Assembly (NCBI RefSeq): GCF_019375555.1
Contig: NZ_JAHXDN010000003.1
Coordinates: 1 to 64,000, forward strand
From: Roseobacter insulae
Lineage (GTDB): Bacteria > Pseudomonadota > Alphaproteobacteria > Rhodobacterales > Rhodobacteraceae
Direction of reading: 5' to 3'
DNA: 64,000 bases
Part shown: positions 45,825-55,195 of the stretch, one piece after another
How positions within the stretch are numbered: the stretch's first letter is position 1
Layout: each line of letters starts with the position of its first letter
Program-made: the position numbers and the translations under genes
The notes under the pieces: model-generated
The model's input: only the letters and a program-made list of their open reading frames with translations
What the model was told of the DNA's origin: nothing
Databases searched by the model: none

Positions 45825-46769
45825 ATGCTGCGGTTTCTGATGCGGCGGGTGCTGATCGCACTCCCCACCATCATTCTGATCTCGATCTTCGTCTTTGCCC
45901 TGCAAAAGCTGCTGCCGGGCGACCCGCTGCTGGTGCTGGCGGGCGAGGAACGTGATCCCGAAGTGCTCGAATTTCTGCGCGAGAAGTACCGCCTGAATGA
46001 CCCGATCCCGGTGCAATATCTGGCGTGGATCGGCAATGCGCTGCAAGGCGATCTGGGCACCTCGCTCAGGACCAATCAGCCGGTCACCGAGTTGATGGCA
46101 CAGAAACTGCCGGTGACCATCCAACTCGCGACGATGTCAATGATCTTTGCCCTCGTGATCGGTATCCCGACGGGCATTCTGTCAGCGGTGAAAAAGGGCA
46201 CGGTCACGGACTACGTGGCCAATGTGGTCGCCTTATCCGGTCTTTCCATTCCCAATTTCTGGTTGGGGATCATGCTGATCCTGCTGGTCTCGGTGAAATG
46301 GCAGTTGTTGCCCGCGTCGGGCTATGTGCCCTTGTCCGAAGATTTCTGGCAATCCATTCGCACGATGCTGATGCCCTCCTTCGTTTTGGGGACAGCATTG
46401 GCCGCAACGCTGATGCGACACACGCGCTCAGCGATGTTGGGCGTTCTGAGCGCTGACTATGTGCGCACCGCGCGCGCCAAGGGGCTCTCTGAACGTGTGG
46501 TGATCCTCAAACACAGTTTCCGGAACGCGCTGACCCCGATCGTGACGCTCACCGCGCTGCTCTTTGGCGAGCTGATCGCCGGTGCGGTTTTGACGGAGCA
46601 GATTTTTACCATCCCCGGCTTTGGCAAGCTCGTGGTGGATGCGGTGTTCAACCGTGACTATGCGGTGGTTCAGGGGATCGTGCTGGTCACCGCCGTCGGC
46701 TTCATCTTCATGAACCTGCTGGCGGACATGATGTATTTTGTTCTGAACCCGCGTCTGAGGGAGCAGTAA
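45825..46769 (+). CDS. Peptide-type ABC transporter permease (DppB/OppB)
   Basis: A 314-residue inner-membrane protein with about six membrane segments: LMRRVLIALPTIILISIFVF at the N-terminus, LPGDPLLVLAGEE periplasmic motif, and the EAA-type loop DYVRTARAKGLSERVVILKH. The next permease starts one base after its stop. Confidence 0.92.
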   Translation: MLRFLMRRVLIALPTIILISIFVFALQKLLPGDPLLVLAGEERDPEVLEFLREKYRLNDPIPVQYLAWIGNALQGDLGTSLRTNQPVTELMAQKLPVTIQLATMSMIFALVIGIPTGILSAVKKGTVTDYVANVVALSGLSIPNFWLGIMLILLVSVKWQLLPASGYVPLSEDFWQSIRTMLMPSFVLGTALAATLMRHTRSAMLGVLSADYVRTARAKGLSERVVILKHSFRNALTPIVTLTALLFGELIAGAVLTEQIFTIPGFGKLVVDAVFNRDYAVVQGIVLVTAVGFIFMNLLADMMYFVLNPRLREQ

Positions 46770-46770
46770 G

Positions 46771-47655
46771 ATGCGAGACGCCGCCCCAACCGAGCTGACC
46801 TCAGATCCGGTTCTGACCGCCAAGCCTGAAAACCGTGTGTGGAAGAAGCTTCGTGCGCATCGCAGCGCGCTCCTGGGCGGCAGTCTTGTCATCTTCTTCG
46901 TTCTGATTGCTTTGGCCGCGCCTATTCTGCCGATCCCCGATCCGGCGGCGACCGATTGGGGCGCGGTGCGCAAAGCCCCCAGTTGGGCGCATTGGATGGG
47001 GACGGATGAAATCGGGCGCGATGTCATGGCACGCATGATCTGGGGCGCGCAGGCGTCATTGTTGGCGGGTGTGGTTTCGGTCGGCATAGCGGTGATCGCG
47101 GGCGTTCCCTTGGGTCTCGTGGCGGGCTACTTCGGCGGCTGGACCGATGCCGTAATCTCCCGCTGTACGGAAGCATTGCTGGCAGCACCCTTCCTGATCC
47201 TCGCCATCGCGCTCGCGGCCTTCCTTGGGCCGTCACTGACCAACGCGATGATTGCCATCGGGATTTCGGCCACGCCGATCTTTATCCGCCTGACGCGCGG
47301 GCAGGTGATCAATATCAAATCCGAAGACTACGTGGACAGTGCCCGGGCCATCGGCTTGCCAACCCATCGCATCCTAAGCCGATACATTCTGCCCAATGTC
47401 CTGCCGCCGATCCTTGTGCAGGCCACACTGACCATCGCGACAGCCATCATTGCCGAAGCCTCCTTGTCTTTTCTCGGACTGGGCCAGCAGCCACCGGCTC
47501 CCAGCTGGGGGTCGATGCTGAACACGGCAAAGAATTTCCTCAATCAGGCCCCCTGGATGGCGATGTGGCCGGGGCTGTCGATTTTCCTTGTGGTCCTGGG
47601 GTTCAACCTGCTGGGGGACGGGCTGCGTGATGCGCTCGATCCTCGTGAGCACTGA
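46771..47655 (+). CDS. Peptide-type ABC transporter permease (DppC/OppC)
   Basis: A 294-residue inner-membrane protein with an N-terminal cytoplasmic arm, HWMGTDEIGRDVMARMIWGA (the DppC TDxxGRD motif) and the loop EDYVDSARAIGLPTHRILSR. It pairs with the DppB-type protein upstream. Confidence 0.92.
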   Translation: MRDAAPTELTSDPVLTAKPENRVWKKLRAHRSALLGGSLVIFFVLIALAAPILPIPDPAATDWGAVRKAPSWAHWMGTDEIGRDVMARMIWGAQASLLAGVVSVGIAVIAGVPLGLVAGYFGGWTDAVISRCTEALLAAPFLILAIALAAFLGPSLTNAMIAIGISATPIFIRLTRGQVINIKSEDYVDSARAIGLPTHRILSRYILPNVLPPILVQATLTIATAIIAEASLSFLGLGQQPPAPSWGSMLNTAKNFLNQAPWMAMWPGLSIFLVVLGFNLLGDGLRDALDPREH

Positions 47656-47671
47656 GGGGTCTGGAGTGTAC

Positions 47672-49453
47672 ATGTCCGAATTCACCACAAGACCCGAGAT
47701 CAGAGGCACTTTTGGCGTGGCCACCTCGACGCATTGGATCGCGTCGGCGGTGGCCATGTCGATCCTGGAGAAGGGTGGCAATGCCTTCGACGCCGCCGTG
47801 GCCTGCGCCCTGACCCTGCAGGTGGTCGAGCCGCATCTGAACGGCCCGGCAGGCGACATGCCGGCGATTTTCCATTCCGTAAAGACGGGTAAAACCGAAG
47901 TACTGTGTGCGCAAGGCGTGGCACCGGCTGCCGCCACCATCCCGCATTACCGGGCGCAGGGGCTGACGCTGGTGCCGGGGTCCGGCCTGCTGGCCACCGT
48001 GGTTCCCGGAGCCTTTGATGGCTGGATGTTGATGCTGCGCGATCATGGCACAATGGGTCTGCGCGAGGTCATGCAACCCGCGATCGACTATGCCCGCGAC
48101 GGGCACCCGGTATTGCCCAGAGTAGCAGATACGATTGCGGGTCTGGCCGACTTCTTTGCAACGGAGTGGCCCAGCTCGGCCGAGGTCTGGACACCAGGCG
48201 GACGGGCGCCCGAAGCGCACAGGCTTTTCAGAAATCCCGATCTGGCCGCAACCTATGACAGGTTGGCGGCGTCCGAAGGCGGCACGCGCGACGCGCGGAT
48301 CGACGAGGCCCGGCGTCAGTGGCGTGAAGGTTTCGTGGCAGATGCGATCTTTGCGTATCTTGAGGACGCCCATGTAATGGATGTGTCGGAGGCCCCGCAT
48401 GCCGCGGTGTTGGCGCCAGCAGACATGACGGCCTGGCGCGCAACTTACGAAGACACGCTGAGCTACAGGTACCATGGCTGGACCGTGCACAAGACCGATG
48501 CCTGGAGCCAGGGGCCGGTGATGCTGCAAGCGCTGGCGATCCTCAAGGGGTTCGATCTGGGCGCGATGGATCCGAACGGCGCGGAGTTCGCGCACATCGT
48601 GATCGAGGCGATGAAGCTCGCCTATGCGGATCGGGAGGCTTACTATGGTGATCCGGCCCATAGCGACATCCCGATGGCGGTGCTGTTGAGCGATGCTTAC
48701 AACATGGAGCGCCGCGCGCTGATAGGCAGCAAAGCGTCGCTGGCGCAGCGTCCGGGCCGGGTGCCCGGGTTTGAGCACCTGGCGGATGCTTACATCGAAC
48801 GCTGCCAGCGCGACTTCAATGTGGGTAACGTGACGGCGCAGGAACCCACCATGTCCCACCTGACCGAAAAGCGCGGCGATACAGTGCATCTTGATATCAT
48901 CGACCGCTGGGGCAATATGGTGGCGGCCACCCCGTCGGGCGGCTGGCTGCAAAGCAATCCGGTTATTCCGGGTCTGGGGTTTCCGCTCAATTCAAGGGCC
49001 CAGATGTTCTGGCTCGACGAAGGTTTGCCCACATCGCTTGCCCCCGGTCGCCGCCCGCGAACCACGCTGTCGCCAAGTCTTGCCGAGAAGGATGGCGTCC
49101 GGCTGGTCTTTGGCACGCCCGGTGGAGACCAGCAGGATCAGTGGCAGTTGATCTGGTTCCTGCGCTTTGTCCACTTCGGTCTGGGTTTGCAGCAAGGTAT
49201 GGATGCGCCCCTGTTCCACTCTATGCATTTCCAGGGGTCGTTCTTCCCGCGCGAAGTGCGTCCCGGCGAGATGATGATTGAACCCGATGTGGGCCCGGAT
49301 GCTATCGCGGAGCTGCGTGCACGGGGTCACAAGGTAACGGTGGCGGAGCCTTGGACGGTGGGGCGGCTGACGGCGGCTTTGCGAGAAAAGGATGGCCTGC
49401 TGCGGGCGGCGGCGACACCGCGCCTGATGCAAGCCTATGCGGTGGGCCGATGA
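47672..49453 (+). CDS. Gamma-glutamyltransferase-family Ntn hydrolase
   Basis: A 593-residue GGT-family proenzyme. The large-subunit part has GGNAFDAAVACALTLQVVEP and NGPAGD. The predicted self-cleavage nucleophile is Thr404 in RGDTVHLDIID, and PGRRPRTTLSP and FGTPGGDQQDQ follow in the small subunit, as in the family. I see no clear signal peptide, so it is probably cytosolic, unlike periplasmic GGT. It follows the first peptide permeases by 16 bases, suggesting that gamma-glutamyl or related amide compounds are imported and then split. The stop overlaps the DUF1028 gene. Confidence 0.88.
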   Translation: MSEFTTRPEIRGTFGVATSTHWIASAVAMSILEKGGNAFDAAVACALTLQVVEPHLNGPAGDMPAIFHSVKTGKTEVLCAQGVAPAAATIPHYRAQGLTLVPGSGLLATVVPGAFDGWMLMLRDHGTMGLREVMQPAIDYARDGHPVLPRVADTIAGLADFFATEWPSSAEVWTPGGRAPEAHRLFRNPDLAATYDRLAASEGGTRDARIDEARRQWREGFVADAIFAYLEDAHVMDVSEAPHAAVLAPADMTAWRATYEDTLSYRYHGWTVHKTDAWSQGPVMLQALAILKGFDLGAMDPNGAEFAHIVIEAMKLAYADREAYYGDPAHSDIPMAVLLSDAYNMERRALIGSKASLAQRPGRVPGFEHLADAYIERCQRDFNVGNVTAQEPTMSHLTEKRGDTVHLDIIDRWGNMVAATPSGGWLQSNPVIPGLGFPLNSRAQMFWLDEGLPTSLAPGRRPRTTLSPSLAEKDGVRLVFGTPGGDQQDQWQLIWFLRFVHFGLGLQQGMDAPLFHSMHFQGSFFPREVRPGEMMIEPDVGPDAIAELRARGHKVTVAEPWTVGRLTAALREKDGLLRAAATPRLMQAYAVGR

Positions 49454-50193
49454 CCTGGTCGCTGATTGCACGGGACGCGGAGGGCAGTGTCGGCCTGATC
49501 GTGGCGAGCAAGTTCTTCGCCTGCGGTGCGGTGGTGCCTTACCTGTGCGCACAAGGTGCTGTTGCCAGTCAGGCGTTCTGCAATCCGGTTTGGGGCACAG
49601 AAGGGCGCGACCGGCTGAATGCCGGCGAACCTGCCAGGGCGGTACTGGCGGATCTGGTCGCGCGGGATGAAGGCCGCGCTATTCGTCAGGCCCATATGAT
49701 GGACGCGGCAGGTGATTTCGCCGCCCATACCGGTGCGGATTGCGTGGAATGGGCCGGGCATCTGCAGGGACACGACCACTCGGTTGCGGGCAACATGCTG
49801 GCAGGGCCGGGGGTGCTGCGCGCCACCTCGGAGGCTTTTCAGGCAGGGGCCGATTTACCCTTTGCCGAACGCCTGATCGTCGCGATGCAAGCTGGTGAGG
49901 ACGCTGGCGGGGACAAACGGGGGCGTCAAGCCGCCGGTCTGGTGATCCATCGCGGTGAGGCCCATCCCTGGCTCGACCTGCGCGCGGATGATCATGCTGA
50001 TCCTCTGGCCGAGTTGTCGCGTCTTTGGAGCGTGGCGCAGGAGCGATACGTGCATTTCGCCAAGGGCATGCCGACAGCGGCACGTTTCTCGGGCGTGCCC
50101 ACGCGGGACGAGATTGATGCCGACATTGCAGCCGCCGAGGCACGCAGAAAGGCCCGCGGAAAGACCAGCCAGTCACATGCGGTGGAGTACTGA
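49450..50193 (+). CDS. DUF1028 family protein
   Basis: A 247-residue protein starting MTWSLIARDAEGSVGLIVAS, with KFFACGAVVPY and GAVASQAFCNPVWG, the pattern of DUF1028 (an Ntn-hydrolase-like fold of unknown activity). It overlaps the GGT gene by ATGA. DUF1028 genes often lie beside GGT, amidase or Opp genes, so a peptide or amide hydrolase role is plausible but unproven. Confidence 0.85.
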   Translation: MTWSLIARDAEGSVGLIVASKFFACGAVVPYLCAQGAVASQAFCNPVWGTEGRDRLNAGEPARAVLADLVARDEGRAIRQAHMMDAAGDFAAHTGADCVEWAGHLQGHDHSVAGNMLAGPGVLRATSEAFQAGADLPFAERLIVAMQAGEDAGGDKRGRQAAGLVIHRGEAHPWLDLRADDHADPLAELSRLWSVAQERYVHFAKGMPTAARFSGVPTRDEIDADIAAAEARRKARGKTSQSHAVEY

Positions 50194-50208
50194 AATGAGG
50201 GAGGTGGC

Positions 50209-50940
50209 ATGACACTCAACAGGTCATCATTGCAAGTCAGGGAGCGGCTTCTCGCGCTGATCAAATCCGGTGAATGGCGCGAAGACGGGCAGTTGCCAAC
50301 CGAACGCAGCCTGTCAGAGAGATTTGACGTCGGCAGACGGCATGTGCGTCAGGCACTGGATGCGCTGGAAGAGGAAGGTCTGGTCTGGCGGCGACAGGGC
50401 AAGGGTACATTCATCGGACAGCCGGCGGACCCGATGGGGGATTTGGCGGCAAAGATCACCGGAGAGACGAACACGCTTGAGGTGATGGAGGCGCGCCTGT
50501 GTATTGAGCCGGAGCTGGCAGCACTCTGCGCCACGCGGATGCTGCCGGAGGAGATCGCCCGGTTGCGGCATCTGGCGCAACGGCAATTTGAAGCTGGTGA
50601 TGCGCAGGCAACGGAATTGTGGGATGGCGCGCTGCACCGGCTGATCGCACAATGCGCGCGCAACCGTCCGCTGCTGACAGCCTATGCCCTGCTCGACAAG
50701 ATCCGGTCAAACCCGGATTGGGTAGCCATCAGAGCCAAGGCGCGGGACGGGGCGTCACTGGCGGTCACCCATTCAGAGCATCTGGCCATCGTCGACGCCA
50801 TCGCGCTGGGGCATGCTGCCGCCGCCCGCCACGCCATGCGCGATCATCTGGAAACACGCTTTCGGGCGCTGGAAGGCGAAATTGGCCATGCCGCTACCGC
50901 TGAAGGCAAGACCTTTTTCACCGTGGGGACAGAGATATGA
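50209..50940 (+). CDS. GntR-family (FadR subfamily) transcriptional regulator
   Basis: A 243-residue regulator. The winged helix is at about 6-70 (LPTERSLSERFDVGRRHVRQ, then LEEEGLVWRRQGKGTFIG) and the C-terminal part is an FCD-type helical ligand domain (EARLCIEPELAALCA, HSEHLAIVDAIALGHAAAAR). The start follows GAGGGAGG. It is inside the operon and overlaps the amidase gene (ATGA), so it probably regulates its own operon, likely through the palindrome at 42056-42076. Confidence 0.9.
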   Translation: MTLNRSSLQVRERLLALIKSGEWREDGQLPTERSLSERFDVGRRHVRQALDALEEEGLVWRRQGKGTFIGQPADPMGDLAAKITGETNTLEVMEARLCIEPELAALCATRMLPEEIARLRHLAQRQFEAGDAQATELWDGALHRLIAQCARNRPLLTAYALLDKIRSNPDWVAIRAKARDGASLAVTHSEHLAIVDAIALGHAAAARHAMRDHLETRFRALEGEIGHAATAEGKTFFTVGTEI

Positions 50941-52586
50941 CAGAGCCATTCACCGCATCTGACATTGCCGCCGCCGAAAAGCTGATGGGGGTGACATACA
51001 CGCCTGCTGAACGGGACCAGATGCTTAGCAACCTCGAGGGTCAGCTCCTCTCCGCACAGGCGCGCCGCGGCGTGGTTCTGGACAATGCAACCCCAATGGC
51101 CTGCCGATTTGATCCACGACTACCTAGTTTCACCATGCCGCATGGCCTGGATGATCTGCGCCTGTCTCAAAGACCGTTAGACCTGCCAGACAACGACGAA
51201 GACATTGCTTTTGCCCCGCTGACAGCCCTGTCACATTGGGTGGCCAGCAGACAAATCACGTCCCGCCGGTTGACGGAGATCTACCTTGCACGGATCGAAA
51301 AGCTGAACCCGAAATTGGAATGCTACGCCACCGTCACGGCCGATGTGGCGCTGTCTGAGGCAGACGCGATGGATAACCTGACGCGGGCAGGGGTGAGCCT
51401 CGGGCCGCTGCACGGAATTCCTTATGGGCTTAAGGATCTCTTTGATACCAAGGGGATCACCACCGGATGGGGGGCTGAGCCGTTTCAGAACCGGGTACCG
51501 GGCTCGGATGCTGCCGTGACGCGCAAGATGCGGGCGGCGGGGGCTGTGCTGCTGGGTAAAACCACCCTGGGCGCGCTCGCTTACAACGATCTTTGGTATG
51601 GCGGCTGGACCCGCAACCCCTGGAACCTGAACGAAGGCTCAAGCGGGTCGAGTGCGGGATCGGCCTCTGCAACGGCGGCGGGGCTGTGCGGGTTTTCCAT
51701 TGGAACAGAAACGCTCGGGTCGATCACGTCACCGTCACAACGCTGCGGCACGACCGGCCTGCGACCGACGTTCGGACGGGTCAGCCGGACCGGTGCGATG
51801 GCGCTCTGCTGGTCGCTGGACAAGGTGGGCCCGATCTGCCGGTCGGTTGAGGACACAGGGCTCGTTTTGGCAGCATTGAATGGCCATGACGCAAAGGATC
51901 GCGGATCCATCGCCGCCCCCTTCGTCTTTGATGCAAGGCGCAGCATTGACGGTATGGTTTTGGGATACTTGCCGGAGGCCTTCGAGGAAGGCGCGACCGA
52001 TGTTGACCGCGCCGCTCTGGTGGCTGCCAGGGGGCTGGGCATTACCGTCAAGGAGGTCACGCTGGAAGACCTGCCCTACGGTGCGCTGATGAATGTGCTT
52101 TACGCCGAAGCCGCTGCGGCATTCGAAGAGCTGACCCTGACCGATGCAGATGACACATTGAAATGGCAGGAGGAAGGCGCCTGGCCCAACACCATGCGCA
52201 AGGCACGGTTCCTGTCCGCAGTCGATCACGTAAACCTTGATCGCCTGCGCTACCGTGTGATGCAGGCGGTGGGCGAGATGATGGAGGGTGTCGATGCGCT
52301 GATCGGCCCCTTTATGACCGGGCCGATGTTGGTGGCGAGCAATTTCACAGGCCATCCCTGTCTGCATTTGCGGGCAGGATTTGAGCAGATCGCGACCCGC
52401 TCTGCCGCGTCTTTGGGCGCAGGCAAGCTGACCACCGGTGAAGCGGAAGGCGAACGTACCTTCCGGGTGCCGCAGGGGATATCGCTGTGGGGCCAGCTTT
52501 TCGATGAAGGGCCGCTTTTAAACCTTGGCATGGCGCTGGAGCAGGCGCTTGACGTGGCCTCGGAGCGGCCGGGTTTTCCACAATAA
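50937..52586 (+). CDS. Amidase (amidase-signature family)
   Basis: A 549-residue enzyme with the Ser-cisSer-Lys frame: Lys in YGLKDLFDTKG, the Gly/Ser-rich signature NLNEGSSGSSAGSASATAAG, and the nucleophile region GSITSPSQRCGTTGLRPTFG. These hydrolases release ammonia or an amine from amides. An extra N-terminal region of about 90 residues precedes the core. The gene overlaps the GntR gene by ATGA and is followed by a 73-base gap before the second binding protein. Confidence 0.9.
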   Translation: MTEPFTASDIAAAEKLMGVTYTPAERDQMLSNLEGQLLSAQARRGVVLDNATPMACRFDPRLPSFTMPHGLDDLRLSQRPLDLPDNDEDIAFAPLTALSHWVASRQITSRRLTEIYLARIEKLNPKLECYATVTADVALSEADAMDNLTRAGVSLGPLHGIPYGLKDLFDTKGITTGWGAEPFQNRVPGSDAAVTRKMRAAGAVLLGKTTLGALAYNDLWYGGWTRNPWNLNEGSSGSSAGSASATAAGLCGFSIGTETLGSITSPSQRCGTTGLRPTFGRVSRTGAMALCWSLDKVGPICRSVEDTGLVLAALNGHDAKDRGSIAAPFVFDARRSIDGMVLGYLPEAFEEGATDVDRAALVAARGLGITVKEVTLEDLPYGALMNVLYAEAAAAFEELTLTDADDTLKWQEEGAWPNTMRKARFLSAVDHVNLDRLRYRVMQAVGEMMEGVDALIGPFMTGPMLVASNFTGHPCLHLRAGFEQIATRSAASLGAGKLTTGEAEGERTFRVPQGISLWGQLFDEGPLLNLGMALEQALDVASERPGFPQ

Positions 52587-52659
52587 TGAAGACCTGCAGA
52601 AAGCAGGCCGTTTTACTTGCAAATTGCGCAGAGACTGCGCCAGACATGGAGACGACAAG

Positions 52660-54198
52660 ATGAAACGCAGAGAATTTTTGAAATCAACGACCGCGATCAT
52701 GGGGGCTGCGATCGTGACCGGCGCGCCCGTCGCGGTGTTTGCTGAGGAACCGGTGCGCGGTGGCACCCTGATCTGGGGGCATTCCGAAACGACGCAGAAC
52801 CTCGACATGCACCAGACGGGAACGGCCTCCACAGGCCGGTTGTTGCAGAACGTCCACGAAAGTATCGTGTCGGCTGACGCGGATTTCAACATCGTTCCAA
52901 ACCTTGCAGCCAGCTTTGAGCAATCGGATGACGGGCTGACCTACACCTTCAGACTGCGCGACGATGTGATGTTTCACAACGGTGACAAGATGACATCGAC
53001 CGATGTTAAATACTCCTTTGAGCGCGTGATGAACCCGGAGACCGGGGCCGTGAACTTCGAAGTGTTCAACGCGGTGGAGAGTATCGAGACACCCGACGAT
53101 CTGACGGTGATTGTGAAGCTGGAAACCGTCAATGCGCCTTTCCTGTCACGTCTTGCGGAGAATGGCGCGGGCGTTGTGATGCCGCAAGGCACCGGTGACG
53201 TGCAGGGTGAAACGCCCATTGGCGCGGGGCCGTTCAAATTCATCCGCCGCGAGTTCGGGAATGAGGTCGAGCTTGAGCGGTTTGACGACTACTTCGGGGG
53301 ACCAGCCTACCTGGACAAGGTCATCTCGCGCGAGATCACGGAGCCAACGGTGCGCCTGACCGGCCTGCGGACGGGTGAGTTGCACATGATCAACGACATT
53401 CCGCTCGACCGGATGAGCGAATTCGAGGGCAATTCAGATTTCCAGACGGTGGCGTGGTTCCCGCTCAACTGGGATTTCGTGAACTTCAACCATGATTTCG
53501 AACCCTTCAAGGATGCGCGTGTCCGTGAAGCCTTTGATCTGATGATTGACAAGGAAACCCTGATGCAGGGCGCGCTCTGGGGACAGGGCAAGACCTCCGC
53601 TTCGCCCAGCTTCCCGACATCGGCCTCCTACAATGACGCCATCAGCCAGCGCCCGCAGGATTTCGAACGCGCAGCTGCTTTGCTACAGGAAGCAGGCTAC
53701 GGCCCCGGAGACCTGAAAATCGTGTTCAAGGTGACCACCAACTACCCTTATCACGTGGACAGTGCGCAGATCATGTTGGAGTGGTTCCGTGCCGGTGGCG
53801 TCGACATGAGCATCGAGCAGCTCACATGGTCGGATTGGCTGAGCCAGGTCTGGGTCGATAAGGACTTCCAGGTCACGATGATGAATTTCTTCACCCTGTG
53901 GGAGCCGGATTTCCTGTATTATTCGCTCTACCATTCCACTGGCGGTTTCAACTATCGCAAAATCTCTGAACCGGCGCTGGACGAGATGCTGGAGCGGGCA
54001 CGCGTGACCGTGGACACAGACGCCCGCATGGCGATCTACAAGGACGTACAGCAATACATCAACGAGAACACGCTCGATGTGATTCTGTGGTTCCGCAATG
54101 GCACCATCGGGGCACAGCCGAACGTGATGGGTCTTGACACCGTCGTTCAGCCCAATGGGTCAGAGATGAACTTCCACAAGGTCTGGCTGAAAGCCTGA
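52660..54198 (+). CDS. Peptide-type ABC transporter binding protein (family 5), Tat-like signal
   Basis: A 512-residue protein. The leader MKRREFLKSTTAIMGAAIVT has the twin-arginine KRREFLK pattern and ends near VAVFAEE, so Tat export is likely. The mature part has GGTLIWGHSETTQNLDMHQT, LAASFEQSDDGLTYTFRLRD and VREAFDLMIDKETLM, as in DppA-like proteins. It is the second binding protein of the operon and differs clearly from the first, so it probably adds another ligand range. Confidence 0.9.
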   Translation: MKRREFLKSTTAIMGAAIVTGAPVAVFAEEPVRGGTLIWGHSETTQNLDMHQTGTASTGRLLQNVHESIVSADADFNIVPNLAASFEQSDDGLTYTFRLRDDVMFHNGDKMTSTDVKYSFERVMNPETGAVNFEVFNAVESIETPDDLTVIVKLETVNAPFLSRLAENGAGVVMPQGTGDVQGETPIGAGPFKFIRREFGNEVELERFDDYFGGPAYLDKVISREITEPTVRLTGLRTGELHMINDIPLDRMSEFEGNSDFQTVAWFPLNWDFVNFNHDFEPFKDARVREAFDLMIDKETLMQGALWGQGKTSASPSFPTSASYNDAISQRPQDFERAAALLQEAGYGPGDLKIVFKVTTNYPYHVDSAQIMLEWFRAGGVDMSIEQLTWSDWLSQVWVDKDFQVTMMNFFTLWEPDFLYYSLYHSTGGFNYRKISEPALDEMLERARVTVDTDARMAIYKDVQQYINENTLDVILWFRNGTIGAQPNVMGLDTVVQPNGSEMNFHKVWLKA

Positions 54199-54205
54199 TG
54201 CAGCT

Positions 54206-54232
54206 GTCCGGGGCGCTGCCGGCGCCCCGGAC
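54206..54232 (+). terminator. Strong intercistronic hairpin after the second peptide-binding-protein gene
   Basis: GTCCGGGGCGC (54206-54216) pairs perfectly over 11 bp with GCGCCCCGGAC (54222-54232) around a 5-base loop. It lies between the binding protein (ends 54198) and its permease (54254). There is no T-run, so mRNA stabilisation or partial attenuation is more likely than full termination. Confidence 0.7.
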
Positions 54233-54253
54233 CCACCCAATGCGGAGGCGGCC

Positions 54254-55195
54254 ATGACCTATATCGTCAACAGATTGCTGTCCGTGGCGCTGACGCTGCT
54301 GCTGATCTCAGTGATCACCTTCATGGTCACAAACATCCTGCCAGGTGACGTGGCGATGGTGATCATGGGGACGCAATCCAATCCCGAAGCGCTGGCCGGT
54401 CTGCGCGAGAGCCTTGGGCTCAACGACCCGCTGATTGTTCAATACGGGCGTTGGATCCTGGGGATTATGACGGGCGATTGGGGCACTTCGCTGGTGTTCA
54501 AGACGGCGATTGGTCCGTTGATCGCGGATAAAGTCGTTGCGTCCTCGCTCATTGTGGTGATGTCGATGACGATTGCCCTGTCCTGTGCCGTCCCGCTTGG
54601 GGTCTGGGCGTCGGTGCATCGTGACAAATGGCAGGACAATACTGCCTCAACGACGGCGCTTTTCGGCGTCAGCCTGCCGGATTTCTTCTTTGGGATCATG
54701 CTGATCCTGCTCTTTGCGCGGTATCTGGGCTGGTTCCCCTCCTCTGGTTTTGTACATCCGGCAGATGACTTTCTGGGCGCTGTGCGCCATGCGTTTTTGC
54801 CCTCTTTAGCGCTGGGTCTCGGGCTGATGGCCCATCTGACGCGCATGACCCGTTCGACGATGATGTCTGTTCTGGGGCAGGACTTCATCCGTATGGCCCG
54901 CGCCAAGGGCCTGCGAGAACGCACGGTCATCTGGCGCTGTGCGCTCGCGAATGCCATTGGTCCGGTCATAACGGTGGCTGGTTTGCAGGTGGGCTATCTT
55001 TTCGGCTCGATCATCGTGATCGAAAGCCTGTTCAATTTCACGGGTATGGGCTGGCTGACGTATCAGGCCCTGCTGAACCGGGACATCCCGCTGATCCAGA
55101 GCACCGTATTCGTCATTGCCGCTGTGGTCATGCTCACCAACCTGATTGTCGATCTGCTCTACACCCTCATCGATCCGAGGATCAAACTGTCATGA
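54254..55195 (+). CDS. Peptide-type ABC transporter permease (DppB/OppB), second set
   Basis: A 313-residue inner-membrane protein: YIVNRLLSVALTLLLISVIT, ILPGDVAMVIMG and the loop DFIRMARAKGLRERTVIWR are typical of DppB. Its stop overlaps the next permease (ATGA). It must borrow the OppD/F ATPases at the start of the operon, or distant ones, since no ATPase gene is near. Confidence 0.92.
   Translation: MTYIVNRLLSVALTLLLISVITFMVTNILPGDVAMVIMGTQSNPEALAGLRESLGLNDPLIVQYGRWILGIMTGDWGTSLVFKTAIGPLIADKVVASSLIVVMSMTIALSCAVPLGVWASVHRDKWQDNTASTTALFGVSLPDFFFGIMLILLFARYLGWFPSSGFVHPADDFLGAVRHAFLPSLALGLGLMAHLTRMTRSTMMSVLGQDFIRMARAKGLRERTVIWRCALANAIGPVITVAGLQVGYLFGSIIVIESLFNFTGMGWLTYQALLNRDIPLIQSTVFVIAAVVMLTNLIVDLLYTLIDPRIKLS

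Noticed and set aside
47603..48952. 449-codon minus-strand frame in the GGT region
   Set aside because: It is antisense to a complete gamma-glutamyltransferase with an intact catalytic Thr motif.
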